This document shows, piece by piece, positions 1 to 11,204 of a stretch of DNA of 29,177 nucleotides. The DNA lies in contig MU400874.1 in NCBI GenBank assembly GCA_022578965.1, forward strand, positions 1 to 29,177, written 5' to 3'. Every line of letters begins with the position of its first letter. The stretch's first letter is position 1. The stretch comes from Xylaria sp. FL1777 (taxonomy: Eukaryota > Ascomycota > Sordariomycetes > Xylariales > Xylariaceae). Under the pieces are notes generated by a model. It had not been told where the DNA came from. It ran no database searches and was given only the letters and a program-made list of their open reading frames with translations. A program made the translations under genes and the position numbers.

Positions 1-780
1 TTATAGCTGCTTTATGCTTTAGTAATTTGCTATACTTTTTAAAAGCTTTATTTTTGTTAAGCTTTTGTTTAGCTATTATTAAATAGCTGCTGCTTGTTTT
101 AGTTTAGCTTTATTTGCTTATTTATTTTTTTTTTAGTGCAATCTTAGGTTTTTTCTTTTTTAATTACTTTTTTTGCTAAAAGTTTAAAGCTAATATTAGA
201 TCTTTTTTAGCTATGCTTTTATTATTGCTTATAAGTTTGCTTTTTGTTTTATTTTTAGCTTTTTAAGCTTTTGCGTTTTAAATAAAAGTTCTAATTTTTT
301 TCGTTGCTTTTTAAATCGATTTTTTAGCTGCTAAGCTTTTTATATAATGCTTATAAGCTACTATTTTATTATTAAAATATAAGTTAATAAAAAAAATCTT
401 TATTTTAATTTTTAAATGCTTTATTTTAGTTGTTTTAAAAGCTTTAATTATATATTTAAAGCATTTGTTTTAAGTTATTGCTAGTAAATTAGCAATACTT
501 TTTGCTTTATTTTTTTTAAAGTTTTTATATTAAGTTATTATATTATAAGCTAAAGTACTTTGCATTATTATAACGTATATTTGCTTTGCTTTTGCTACAC
601 TACTACTTTATATAAAGTTTTGCAGCTTAATTACTATATATAACTAAATGCTTAGTTTTTTTTTAAGCTTTACTAAGTATTTTTTTTATTTTATATTTTT
701 ATTAAACTATACATTTAAAAATCTTGCGCTGTTTTTTATATATACTATTACGTTAAAAAGGTATATTATTTGCATAAGTG

Positions 781-1580
781 CTGTTTTACTGCTAAAAAAA
801 TATATTAATTTATTTTTTTGCAGTATAAACTTTATTTTATATTGTTTTGCTTAATTTTTATACGTTTTTTATGCTACTTTTAAAGCTTTATAGTTTTGCT
901 TTATATTTAAGTTTGCTATAATAAAGTTAATATTATTAGTAAAGCTAACTATTATTAGCTTTTAGTATATAGCAAAATTATTATAAAGTATTAAAATATA
1001 TAAAAAAAAAAAAAAAGTAAAAGTAAAAACTTTTAAAAAACTTTAGTTTTTAGCGCTATTAGCTAAAATATTGCTTTATTAAAGCAAAAATGCACTATGT
1101 AGTTTAATATAAAAAAGTTTACTTATATAATTATTTAAAAAAAAAAGCCTTTTTATTGCAAAATATATATTATTTTTTTTTTGTTAATAGTATTAAAAGC
1201 TTTTATAATGTTTAGCTATAGTAAAAACGTTATGCTTTTTTTATTAATTGCTTTTTTTACTATTTTTAATATTAGTTTAATAGCTATATTTATTAACTTA
1301 TTTTGTTTATTATTTATTTAATTGTTTAGCAAAAAACTTTTTTGCTTAGCTACTTTTGTTATATAATAATATAGCTTTTTTTTTAGTACTTTTTTTATTA
1401 TGCAAATAAGTATAATAAAGCATTACTTTTTAGCTGTTTTTTTAGTTTTTTTTAACTTTTTAGGTTTAAGTATAACTATTATTTTTATTTGCTTAAATTG
1501 CATTAAGTAATACTTTAATAAAAAGCTAGCAATATATAGTATTGCTATTTTTTTTGCTAAAGCAAGTTTATAAGCTTTAA
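781..1580 (-). pseudogene. ORF2 reverse transcriptase core of LINE copy A
   Basis: Dead reverse transcriptase of a LINE. In minus-strand order I read: QFKQIKIIVILKPKK (1456-1500), matching the family's FRxAxTVVLxKPGK; INNKQNKLINIAIKL (1273-1317), matching MGxRxxRSTxTAxxL; LNIIKAFNTIN (1183-1215), matching LDVxxAFDxV; KGFF (1141-1152) for GFP; TKVF*KFL (about 1024-1047), matching TGVPQGSP; and FTNN (932-943), matching the catalytic FADD box. After FADD come NYKALKVA*KTYKN*AKQ (NCxxLExAxxxCxxWA in the family) and KNKLIYF (KxELIHF). Both catalytic Asp of FADD and the Asp of the first metal-binding motif are Asn codons, as G-to-A change on this strand predicts. The box spacing (about 35 codons from TGVPQGSP to FADD) is normal. 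A frameshift lies in the A-run near 1000-1015. Cannot be functional. Confidence 0.9.
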
Positions 1581-3254
1581 AAAAGCTATTAAGTAGCAAG
1601 TTATTTTTTAGCGCTTTTTATAGCGTTAACTTTTATATTAGCAATATTATGTTTTTTTTTTTATATTAATATTAATTATAAACTTTTAGTAGTTATTATA
1701 AGTTAGGTTTTTTTTAAATATATTAAATAAGTTTGCTAGTAATACAAAAAAAAAGCGTTTTGCTAATAAAGCTGTTTTTTTTTTAAAAGTATTAACAAAA
1801 AGCAGTTTACTTTTTATTTGTTTTAGCAGTAAAATTATAATAACTCTTAAAGCTAGTTTATAAGCAAACTTTGCTTATTTAGCTAAGCTTTATAACAATT
1901 TAAAATTTTTAAATGTTTTTATAAATGTTTGTTTTTAGCTGCGTTTTTATGCTTTTTTTATTTTATTGCTAAAAGCTTTTTTTTTTTTTTTAAAAGCTTG
2001 CTATACTATTTTAGTTTTTTTGCTTTAAAACTTATAGTACGCTTGTTTTGCTTTCTTTTTTGTTTTAATTATTTTTAAGAACTACTAAAATAATACTTAG
2101 TATTTCTTTTTTATAGTTTTTTTAAGCATTATTTTATTTGCTATTTTTATTAATTACTAAATTAAAAAGTTAAAAGCATTATTTAGCTTGCTAAATATAC
2201 GTAGTATATATGTTTTTATAATAATAGCTTTTATTTTTATAACTGCTTTATTTTTGTTTAATTTAGGCTAGTTTTATTTTTTTGCTTTTTTTAGGTATTT
2301 TTGCAAAGCTGCTTTTAAATTAATTATAACTTTTAGTGCTTTATAATTAAAACTTAGCTACTTTAAGTTCTTTTAATAAGTAGTAGCTAAATTGCTAAAT
2401 ATTTATACTAAGTTTATTATTAAGCTTTTTTATTTATGCTTTATTTTAATTATTTCTTTTTAAGAAATAGCTAGCATAAGATTTTATTATGTAGTAAACT
2501 TAAGCAGTTTATTTGCTTTTTAGCTTTTTTTGCTTTTTAAGTTCTATAATAAGTAATAAAAATTAAAATTATTTATAAATATATAGCGTTTTTTTAGCTT
2601 ACTTGCTTTACGTATTTTTTAAATTAAACTATATTAAATTGTTTTTTTTTAATTTAGCAAATATATTAACTATAAAATTACTGCTAAATTACTATTGCTT
2701 ATTATAACTTTTGCTTAGTTTTTATTAGCGTTTTTTGCTAGCGTTTTTATTGCAATTTTTTTGTTTATATATAGCGTAGCTTTATTTTTTAATTAAATAA
2801 CTTAATAACTATTACTACTAAAGCAATATATATTGCTATGTTTATTAATTATTAGCTTTTAAACTACTATATAATTAAAGCTGTTGTTTTATAGCATATA
2901 TGCTATATTGCTTTTAAATTTTGTAATGTTTTAAAAAGCAATATTATATATTATTAAATTAATAGAAATAAGTTTTTATTTATGTTGCTAGTTTGCTGTT
3001 TTTTTTTTAGTAATTTTTTTTTATTTAGTTTTGCAAATGCTAATGCTATTAACATTTTTAAACTACTTTTATTTATTTTTTTGCTTGTTGCTGCTGCTTT
3101 TTTAACGCTTTAAAAGCTTTTAAGTTGCAATATATATGCTACTTTTGCTTTGTTTTTTTGTTTGACTTTTTTTTAGCAAGCTTTATTTTATGCTACGTAT
3201 GCTTTTCTATAGTTTATACATTTTTACTTTGCTTTTTACGTTTTTACTAAACAG
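1580..3254 (-). pseudogene. Probable ORF2 N-terminal part (endonuclease region) of LINE copy A
   Basis: This stretch lies between the ORF1 knuckles and the first reverse transcriptase motif, where LINEs of this type carry an APE-like endonuclease. It is T-rich on the plus strand like the flanking coding parts, and up to base 2871 it is conserved in copy B. I did not find a readable QWN, GDFN or SDH endonuclease motif, so the assignment rests on position alone. Stops are frequent and frameshifts likely. Confidence 0.45.
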
Positions 3255-3920
3255 TTTTTTTTATTTTTTTAGTGCTTTAAAGCTAAGCAATAATTATACT
3301 TTAAATTTTTATAGCAATATTTAGCTATATGTTTATATTTATAACAGTTAAAGCACTACATAATTTTAAGCTTTATAGTAAAAAGTTTATAGTTAAATAG
3401 CTAAGCTTTTTATAAAAAGCTGTTTTTGCATATTATTTTAGCTATTATAACATTGCTTATATATAATAATATTAACGCAAATTTAGCTTTTGCGTTTTTA
3501 AATGGCATTTTTTTATACTTTGTAATTTTAAAATGTTTGCTATATAATAACTACAATAAGTTTTTATTTAAGTGTATTGCTTTAATACGTTTTACTAAAA
3601 CGCTTTTTATTATTAGCGCTGCTTTTTTTTGTTATACTTTTAACTTTTTTCTAAAAGCTTTTATAATTTATTTTTTTTTTTTAGCTTTTTAAAGTATTGC
3701 TTTTTTAAAAGTAATTACTATATTTTTACTATATAACTTTTTAGCAGCAATTATATTACTTCTTATAAACGCTATATTTACTGCTTTAATAATATTAGCT
3801 AGTATTTTGTTTTTAAAATTATTAGCTTATTTTTTAACTTTAATTAATATTTTTTTGTTTTGCTTAAATAATACTGCTTTATTATTGCAAGCTAGCTATA
3901 AAGCTATAATTTATGTTTAA
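3255..3920 (-). pseudogene. ORF1 (gag-like, two CCHC zinc knuckles) of LINE copy A
   Basis: The best-preserved frame of the element: about 220 codons with few TAA/TAG stops. ORF1 of such LINEs is a nucleic-acid-binding, gag-like protein that forms the particle with element RNA. The C-terminal end shows CFNCYKYKHIAKYC (3314-3355), a perfect C-X2-C-X4-H-X4-C knuckle. It is followed at 3272-3298 by YNYCLALKH, a second knuckle whose first Cys has become Tyr (TGC to TAC) and Gly Asn. Upstream lie SNIIAAKKLYSKNIVITF, resembling the S-x-DTVVTF stretch of fungal LINE ORF1s, and KRIKAIHLNKNLL. Alanine codons (GCN) fall strongly in this frame, supporting it as the true one. The start codon is not determinable. 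The plus-strand open frames over 3405-3920 are shadows of this gene. Confidence 0.82.
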
Positions 3921-4353
3921 AATTTTAGTATGTTTACGTTTAATAAAGTTTATTAAAAAAGCTTTTAAATAGTATTTTTAATGCTTTTTTAGTTAGCTTT
4001 TATAGCAATATTTAAATTATAGCAAGTTATAAGTATATTAAAGTTATTTTTATTATTAGGCTTTATGCTTTGCTAGCTTTTTTAAGCTTTTTTTAATATG
4101 TGCGCTATTTGCGCTTTTTTTGCATTCTTTTAAAAAAAGATTTTTTTTGCTATTTTTTTTTCCGTTAGTAGCTATAATACTAGTTTTATAATTCTGTTAA
4201 CTATTTTTTACATACTAAAAAATCTGTTAGCTTTATGTTTTCTATTAAAATGCTGCTATATTGCAGTTATATTGCTAGTAAGTTTTAGTAGCACGTTAGT
4301 TGCGTTTTTAACAAATAAGTTATTTAATACTATTTTTCCGTTTTTTGTTATAT

Positions 4354-4377
4354 TTGCACTCCGCAAATAAAGTGCAA
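4354..4377. repeat. Perfect 7-bp inverted repeat (TTGCACT/AGTGCAA), 10-base loop
   Basis: TTGCACT at 4354-4360 and AGTGCAA at 4371-4377 are perfect inverted arms in a short, less mutated patch (about 4321-4440) near the inferred 5' end of LINE copy A. It could be part of the 5' untranslated region. No function can be assigned from one copy. Confidence 0.5.
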
Positions 4378-4866
4378 CCTACCTAGTAAATAAAAGTTGC
4401 TATACTAATTCTAGCGATCTTAATTATTTAATAATTAGGCTTAAACTTACAAAGTTATAGTTAAGTGTAAAAAATTCAAAAAAGGTCAAATAAAGCTATA
4501 ATATATAAATATTTATAATTATTAGCTATAATAAAAAGTTTTTAATAAAACTTTAAAAGTTAAATATATTTTTACTCCTAATATAATTATTAATAGTTTA
4601 ATAAAAGCACTTTTTAAAAATAAATAAAATACTTTTTTAAAATAGCTTAACTTTATAAATATTAAAAATATTTAAAAATATTAAACGCTTAAAAAAATAC
4701 TAAAAAAGAAATAAAAAATACTTAAAGACTTACTAAAAAAAAAAGTTAAATATATAAATAATTAATTAAATGCAATAAGTTTTTTTAGCTAAAAATAACT
4801 ATTAAAGTTAAAACAAAATATATTTATAAAAATTATTTCTTAAAAAGTACTTTTTAAAAAAATATG

Positions 4867-5057
4867 TTAAATATAAAAAATTATATTTTAAGCTAAAATT
4901 ATTTAACTAATAAGTATTTAAAAGTAAACTTATGTTAAAAAAACAAGGGCCTTTATATAAAACCTATGTAGCTAGCTAATTACGTTTATATAACAAAAAC
5001 AACATATAATTAATATAACTAATAAACCTAATGTTATATGCTATTATTTATATTTAA
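4867..5057 (+). repeat. Direct repeat DR433, left copy (191 bp)
   Basis: Matches 5300-5490 base for base at a constant offset of 433, with no indels. Differences are transitions (for example TTATATTTTAAGC against TTATATCTTAAGC), and this copy is the more AT-converted. Contains the shared core ACAARGGCCTTTATATAAAACC. Possible origins are a tandem duplication or short terminal repeats around a small insert; the sequence does not decide between them. Confidence 0.88.
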
Positions 5058-5299
5058 TAGACCTACTTATTTATATAGATCTATTTATATAAACCTATTT
5101 ATACAAACTTATTTATATAGACCTAGCTATATAAACTTAGCTATATAAACCCATTTATATAAACCTTTTTACAAATAAAGCTATTTAGACTTTTTTATAC
5201 AAACGAAGCTATATAAACCCTTTTAAATAAACTTTTCCGAATAAACTTTTCCGAATAGCTATAGCTATATAAACCCTTTAATAGCTATAGCTATAGCTA
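5058..5299. repeat. Degenerate short tandem units TATATARACCYA and AGCTAT
   Basis: About ten loose copies of TATATAAACCTATT-like units (about 5060-5220), an exact 14-bp doublet AATAAACTTTTCCG at 5226-5239 and 5240-5253, and AGCTAT hexamers near 5256-5300. This is simple-sequence expansion lying between the two DR433 copies. Confidence 0.75.
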
Positions 5300-5490
5300 T
5301 TAAATATAAGAGATTATATCTTAAGCCAGAATTACTTAACTAACAAATATCCAAAAGTAAACCTATGTTAAAAAAACAAAGGCCTTTATATAAAACCTGC
5401 ATAGCTAACAAATTACGTTTATATAACAAAAATAATACGCAATTAATATAACTAATAAACTTAATATTATATGCTATTATTTATATTTAA
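5300..5490 (+). repeat. Direct repeat DR433, right copy (191 bp)
   Basis: Partner of 4867-5057. This copy keeps more C and G (CTTAAGCCAGAATTAC, ATATCCAAAAG), so it is nearer the ancestral sequence. The 242 bases between the copies hold short TATATAAACC-type units. Confidence 0.88.
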
Positions 5491-8400
5491 CAATTAAAAG
5501 TTTTATTGCTATTTTTAACTATTATTAAATAAGCTATTAGTTTAATTAAATAATTAATATATAAAAACTAGCTAATTAAAACGTAAAAATTGCGTTAAAA
5601 CATTTAAATAATTTTTATTTATAAAACAAAGAACTTAAAAGCAAAACAGTTAATTTAAACTTATAAAATTATATTACTTTAAACCTAAATATAAAAATAT
5701 TATAGCTAAAGGAATTTATAATACCTAAAGTTAAAAACTATTTAAAAATAGCAATAATACTAGCATTTTTTATAAAGTTTTTATTAATAATAAAGTATAA
5801 AACTATAAACTTAAAACCTTTATAAAGTATAACAAAAATAACTATTTTTAAACAAACTATATATAATATTAATTTAAATAATTATAATATAAAAATATAT
5901 AAATATATTAATTAAGTTAAAACTACTAACTAATTAAAGAACTAAATTTTTAAAACAATATTTTAAAACTATAAAAATATAATATTAAAACTTATAAATA
6001 TATTTAATATATAATATAATAAGCTTTATATTATTAAAGCATACTTAAAAAAAAGCTTTATATATTAAATAAAGCTAAATTATAAATTATTTATTAATAA
6101 TAATATAAAATAACTATTAAAAAATCTAAAAATTTAAGTAACTAAATAAAAAAAAAAGCTAGCTTTAGTAATAAAATATAAAGCTATAAATTTTATTAAG
6201 TTATATAATATAATTACTAACTTAAAAAAAGCCTTAAAAAAAGCTACTAAAAATAAATAATAGCATTTTAATAAATTAATAAATAAAAAATTAAAAATAA
6301 AACTTTTAATTATATTATAATTGTAGTAAACTTGTAAAATAAAACAAGCATTAAACTATTAGTTTAAAGCAAGCTATTTAAAAAAAAACTTTATAAAAAA
6401 AGCTTTTATACTTTTAAAAATACAAAAGAAATAAATAATATAATTAAAGTAAAAAAACTTTTTAATTGCTAAAAACTAGCAAAAAAAAGCTAAAGCAGCT
6501 TTTATAGCAAAAAATTATAAAAACGTAAAAAAAACATAAAACTTAAGCATTTTTAAGCAAATATTAATAATAAAAACATAAATTATAAGCTATATATTTA
6601 AAACTATTTATTAAATAAATATTAGTATGCTTTTTTAAAAATAGCAAGCAAAAACTTTATACTTAATAAAACGGTTTAAAAAATAGGTTTATAAATGTTA
6701 AAGTTTAATTTAAAACTTTTAAAAAAAATTAAGCAAATTTAAAAAAACAAAATAAAACAAAAAAAAGCTAAACTAAATGCTAACTAACTATTAAAAAAAC
6801 TAGCTTAAATTATATTTACAGCTAAAAATAAAACTAAAATAATATATAAACTTAAAAACTTTGCAATTTTAAACTTAAGCATTATAATATATATATTTAA
6901 TAAAATTAGCAGATTTTTAAACTTTAAAAAAGCTAACCTAAATAATATAGTATACACAAAAAATAAAGTTATTTTAATTAAAAAATTTAAAAAAATAAAC
7001 ATATATGTTTAAAAACTAAAAAAACTAAAAGTTTTTTAGCTATATAATATAATATTTTGCTTTATAATAGCTATTAATTTAATATTACTTTAAGTTTTTA
7101 ATTAGTTAAAATATTAATAAAATAATAAATTATTTATAAACTTTCTGCAATAAAAAAATAAGTTAACTTTATGCTGTTTATAAAACTAACTTAATTAATT
7201 TATTATAAAATATTTTTTATTATTATTTAAAAAATATGCTTTTTATATATAATAAAATAAATTTAACTTATATATAAAAAAGCTAATTTTATAAAAAGAT
7301 TTATTTAAGTAATACTTTTAAATAAGCTATTTAAAACTTAAAGCAATATAATATTTAGTAATTTTATTTTAAAAAATAAAAATTTGCTAAGCTTTTAATA
7401 AAAATAACAAAATAAAAACTATTTAATGCAATATATATAAAGTATTAAAAATTAAACGTTAAATTAATAAACAACTATAAAAAAAGCTAATAATAATTAG
7501 TATATAACTAGCAATTAACTTTTATAATTATAAAAATTTTTAAAAAAAATAAAAATAAAAAATAATATATAATGCTTATTATTAATTAATTTTTTAGCTT
7601 TACTTTTAACTATTATTTATATAACTAAACATATTTATTAATTAAAACTGCATTTATTTATTTAATTAAACATATATAAAATTATTATAAAACTAAAGTA
7701 TTAATAATAAAATATAATAATAAAATAACTATAAATATAAAAAGCACTTTTAAATTTGCTTAATATTTTTAAATAACTAAAAAAATTACTTTTAAAATAT
7801 TTTTTTTAATACTTAAGCATTTAATAAAAGTGCTAAAAAATTAAAAAATATAATTAAAAAAAAAGGAAAATTTATAAAAAATAAATCTAAATTATTAACT
7901 TACTTTTAAATAAGAATTATTAAAGCTACTATATATTTTTATAATTATACTTTTAAATATATTTATAACTAAAAAACTTTATATAAAAGATTTTATACTT
8001 ATTTTTAAATACAAAACAATATAATAAAAAAAAACAAAATATTTGTTTTATTATATTTGAAAGTTTATAAATATAAAGCGTTTATTATAACATTAATAAC
8101 TTAGCTAAAAACTAATAAAAAAAAAGCTTAATTTAAAAGCTTAAATAAAGTATTTAATTAAATATTAATTATTTATTATTTATTATATATAATTATTAAA
8201 AGCTAACAAAGTTATTATAATTAAAAACGTTATATTTAATAAAAACATTATTTTTTTAAAACATATTAATTTTTTAAAAACTACAAATAAAAAATTTAAA
8301 GCTTTATTAGCTAAAATTATTTACTAAGTTCATTTAAAAACTGCTTAATAAACTTTTATTAATTTATATAAAAACTAAAAAATATACGTACTAATTAACT

Positions 8401-8832
8401 TTACTAAAAAAGCAAAAAACAAAAATATTAGTAAAAATATAAATTAAAATAAAAACTTGCTGTTATAAATTAATTATTTATATATTAAAGCAATTTTTGC
8501 TTTTTATTTTATTTTTTTTAAATTTTTTGCTTATTATGCTTTTTTTAGCGCTATAATTAAAAAAGCTAGCTAAAAAAAAAATCTTATAAAAACTACTAGA
8601 TTGCTTAATTTTACTTTAAAGTTTAAAAAAAGTTTTTAAATAACTTTTTTTAAAGTTATAATATATAAAAGTTATTAAAAAGCTATATTTAATATAAAAC
8701 GCTTAATAATTACAAAGTTATAATATAGCATACTAATAAGCAAAGCTAATAAAGCTAAATCTTTAAAAAGATTTTTAAGCTACTTTAGTAGTAATATTAA
8801 ATCTATTAAAAATAAAAGATTTATATTTTTTG

Positions 8833-9190
8833 CATAAAGTACTACTTATTATGCTTTATTTAAATTTATTTTAAAAGTGCTATTATTTATGCTTTTATAA
8901 AGTGTTGCTTATTATGTTTTATTTAAATTTATTTTAAAAGTATTACTATTTACGCTTTTATAAAGTGTTATTTATTATGCTTTATTTAAATTTATTTTAA
9001 AAGTATTACTATTTATGCTTTTATAAAATGCTACTTATTATATTTTACTTAAATTTATTTTAAAAGTATTACTACTTATATTTTTATTAAGTGCTGTTAT
9101 TTATGCTTTAATTAAATTTATTTTAAAAGTACTGCTATTTATGCTTTTATTAAGTGCTACTTTTAGCGCTTTAACTTATTTTATTTTAAA
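8833..9190. repeat. 63-bp tandem repeat, about 5.7 units
   Basis: The string AAATTTATTTTAAAAGT starts at 8862, 8925, 8988, 9051 and 9114, an exact 63-base period five times, with a degenerate sixth unit near 9177. Unit differences are mostly transitions. The period is a multiple of three (21 codons) with no length drift, which fits an array that once lay inside a coding sequence, although it could be a simple minisatellite. A minus-strand frame reads HNKQHFIKA*IIALLK per unit. The strand is undecided. Confidence 0.9.
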
Positions 9191-9626
9191 AAATGCTTTA
9201 GTATTTTAAAAATTAAACTTTATAAAGCTACTTTAAATTAAATTTAAAATTTATTACTAAAACTTTTTTTTATTTTTAAAGTAGCATAAAAATCTTAATA
9301 TTTACTTTATAAATAAATATTTTAAACAAGCTAAAAAGTTATACTTTTAAAACTACAAAAAAATAAATATTTAAAAAAAAATTAAGATATATATTATTTA
9401 TAAAAAATTAACTTTAAACTATATATAAGTATATATTTATAAGTTTAATAAATATAGCTTTTGTTAAAAATATAAAGCTAAACTTATTATTTAAAAAAGC
9501 TAATAGTTAATTAATAAAAATAAAAATACTTATGTATTTATTTTTGCAAATAAATTATGTTAAATTTTTATAGTTATTATAGCTAAATTTAATTTTAAAT
9601 TAAAATAATATAATATAATAAATGTT

Positions 9627-9800
9627 TTTATTAATAATTTGTATTACTTAGACAAACAGCTTATTAGCTATATTAGTAGTTATTTAGTAAGACTTATATA
9701 AGTAAAAACTTTTTTTGGGGCGAAAACTACCTATATATGCAAAGTATGCAACAGTTTTGCTATAGATTTTATTAATTTGCTGCTTTTTTTATATAATACT
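9627..9800 (-). mobile_element. Shared retroelement 3' terminus, copy at 9637
   Basis: TGTATTACTTAGACAAACAG starts at 9637 and matches the terminal sequences at 14078, 21318 and 26116. Similarity to R2 continues in patches: AGTAAAAACT near 9700, then TTTTGCTATAGATTTTATTAA near 9754-9775. By analogy the 3' end of an element read on the minus strand is at 9637. Which body it belongs to is open; it could be the 3' end of LINE copy B, whose recognisable part starts at 11205. Confidence 0.6.
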
Positions 9801-10166
9801 TCGCTTTTAAATCTTATATGCTAAGTTAATAGCGCTTTTGCTTTGTAATATAAAAGTAAAAAAATCAGCATGCTAATAAAAAGGTTTTTTGTTAATTAGT
9901 AATAAAAGTGCCTTTTTGCTAGCCTTAAGTTCTGCAAGCTATAAATAACATAGTATTAAGTAAATTTTAAGTATTATATAGCATTATATTTTTTATAAAT
10001 TGTTTAGCGCTAAGCAATAAGCTTTAAGTTTTAATTACGCTAAAAATACAAGCTGTTTATTATATAAAGGAACTAGTGCTTATATAGCATTAGCAATAAA
10101 AGCTAAAGCTGCTTGTTTTTATAGTAGCTAGTATATTAAGTCGGTTATTTATATTACTGCACTAGC

Positions 10167-10369
10167 AAAAAAGCAAAGTTTTTGGATTTTTAGCTTAGCT
10201 ATTTAACTCTGAATTTTTATGCCTTTAGTGCAGCAGGCATGCAGTTCAAACTAAGCTAAAGGCAAACCAACTTTTGCTTTAAGGCAAAACAACTGCAGAC
10301 CAGGCAGAACTCGAACCTACAACTTCAAAAAAAGTAGCCAAGCGTATGCCACTATGCTACTAGGCCTGT
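10167..10369 (-). repeat. tRNA-like / SINE-like island that escaped mutation
   Basis: A roughly 200-bp patch with near-normal base composition in a sea of AT. The minus strand has a perfect RNA polymerase III A box (TAGCATAGTGG, 10349-10359) and a near-perfect B box (GGTTCGAGTTC, 10307-10317). Downstream sequence continues to a T6 run (complement of 10167-10172) that could end a polymerase III transcript. A tRNA-derived SINE head with an unrelated tail fits well. Being shorter than the few hundred bases RIP normally needs could explain its survival. No second copy is in the window, so SINE status is inference. Confidence 0.6.
10297..10366 (-). tRNA. Degenerate tRNA-like sequence (pseudo-tRNA or SINE head)
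   Basis: Seventy nucleotides fold partly as a tRNA. The acceptor GGCCTAG/CTGGTCT pairs at six of seven positions counting G-U. The D arm GCAT...ACGC has GG in its loop. The T arm GTAGG-TTCGAGT-TCTGC is complete. The anticodon arm does not form a normal five-pair stem with U33 because its middle is a T-run, so no amino acid can be assigned. I therefore call it a tRNA-derived relic, not a working gene. Confidence 0.5.
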
Positions 10370-10379
10370 TTTTATTAAT

Positions 10380-11204
10380 ATAAAACTAAATAAAAAAATC
10401 TATATATATATACTTTTAAGCTATTATAAATTATAAATTTTTTTTAAATTTTTTTAAGCATTATATAGCTTTTAAAAATTATTGCTTTTTTAGCAGCAAA
10501 AATTAACTTAATTTTTAAAATCTATAAACTACTAAATAATCTTTTATAAGTATATTATATTATTAATAACCTGCTGTGCTGCTTTATAACGCGGTTTTTT
10601 TACTTGTGTACTTATAAGTAAAACTATATAAAAAGCCAAATAAAAACCCTATGTAATAATATTTATGCTACTACTTTAAAGTTTTTTTACTTTATAACAA
10701 CTAGTTTTTATTAACTAGCTTATTAAACAGAAAATAATAGTTAAAAAGGCAAAAAAACTTTTTTTGAAGCTTTTAAACCTTTTGCTTTTTTAAAAAGCAT
10801 ATAAAAGCTTTTTTTTTGTTTTTTAGGATTTTTAAAGAAGTACTTTTGCTTTTTCTGCTAGTTTTTTTTTTATTTTTTGCTTTCTTTTTTTTTCTTTTTT
10901 TTTTTTTTAATTGCTTTATTATATATTGTTATTTTATTAGTAAAAAGCAGCTATTTTGCAATGTTATTTATAGCTTTAAGCTTTTTTATAACTAGTTATA
11001 AATTTTTGTTAATTTGTAGTAACTTAGCTATAAAGCTTTTTTATAGCTGCTTTTTTTTGTTTTTTAGCAAGTTATAACATAAAATTACATGCTAAAAAGT
11101 TTTTTTTTTTTTTGCGTATTTGCAAAAAAGCGTAAAAAAACTTAGAACTTTTTTTTTATGTAAAAACGCTTTTAGCTTTATTTTTTTAGTGCAGATTTAT
11201 ATTA
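10380..11204. other. AT-rich intergenic or element-internal sequence
   Basis: Holds a few less mutated patches (about 10570-10660, with CTGCTGTGCTGC and ACGCGG) and a long T/C-run at 10860-10915. On the minus strand that run reads as a lysine-rich tract followed by KKLAEKAKV. This could be the end of LINE copy B's ORF2 or of another element's protein. No motif decides. Confidence 0.4.

Larger units (their letters stand above)
1..4480 (-). mobile_element. LINE copy A: mutated Tad1/I-like non-LTR retrotransposon, 3' end cut by window
   Basis: A non-LTR retrotransposon read on the minus strand, so its 5' end is near 4480 and its 3' part runs off base 1. Translation in the A-rich minus strand gives, in order, an ORF1 (gag-like) frame ending in two CCHC knuckles and an ORF2 with a reverse transcriptase core. 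Bases 1-2871 recur at 11205-14070 with almost only transitions between copies. The 5' limit is inferred: near 4480 the plus strand switches from T-rich to A-rich and coding signal ends. Regions about 1580-2900 (where the endonuclease would lie) and 1-780 (RT thumb and possibly RNase H) are collinear but I could not resolve motifs there. Every frame carries TAA/TAG stops and at least two frameshifts, so the element is inactive. Tad1-like placement rests on ORF1 plus RT motif style and is less certain than the LINE call. Confidence 0.85.
4490..9620. other. A-rich mutated block, no recognisable gene
   Basis: The plus strand is clearly A-rich here, the reverse of both flanks. By the pattern in the identified LINE and copia remnants, any ancient coding sequence should be on the plus strand. 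The best plus-frame stretch is about 6420-6620, with in-frame alanine codons in a run such as QKKAKAAFIAKNYKNVKK, but I could not match it to a family. A recognisable reverse transcriptase, integrase or transposase signature was not found. Two internal repeats are listed separately. Confidence 0.5.

Noticed and set aside
648..854. 68-codon hydrophobic plus-strand frame (and similar ones at 10877, 12384 and 15118)
   Set aside because: Phe/Leu/Ile richness follows from T-rich sequence. The frame lies antisense to the LINE reverse transcriptase and is not a membrane protein gene.
3426..3692. 88-codon plus-strand frame with an AFLNG string resembling the Ty1/copia reverse transcriptase motif
   Set aside because: The minus strand here reads a LINE ORF1 ending in CCHC knuckles. 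The plus frame lacks the following copia motifs and is its shadow.
6477..6620. Possible pogo/Fot1-type helix-turn-helix on the plus strand
   Set aside because: Only a loose resemblance (NYKNVKKT...FKQIL). Spacing is one residue off and no DDE motif was found downstream.
6805..7002. 65-codon minus-strand frame
   Set aside because: It is on the T-rich strand of the A-rich block, is composition-driven, and shows no motif.
8833..9190. CRISPR array
   Set aside because: The units are contiguous 63-bp tandem repeats with no unique spacers, in what appears to be a eukaryotic context.
10297..10366. Functional tRNA gene
   Set aside because: The anticodon stem-loop cannot be formed properly and the acceptor stem has a mismatch, so it was kept only as a tRNA-like relic.
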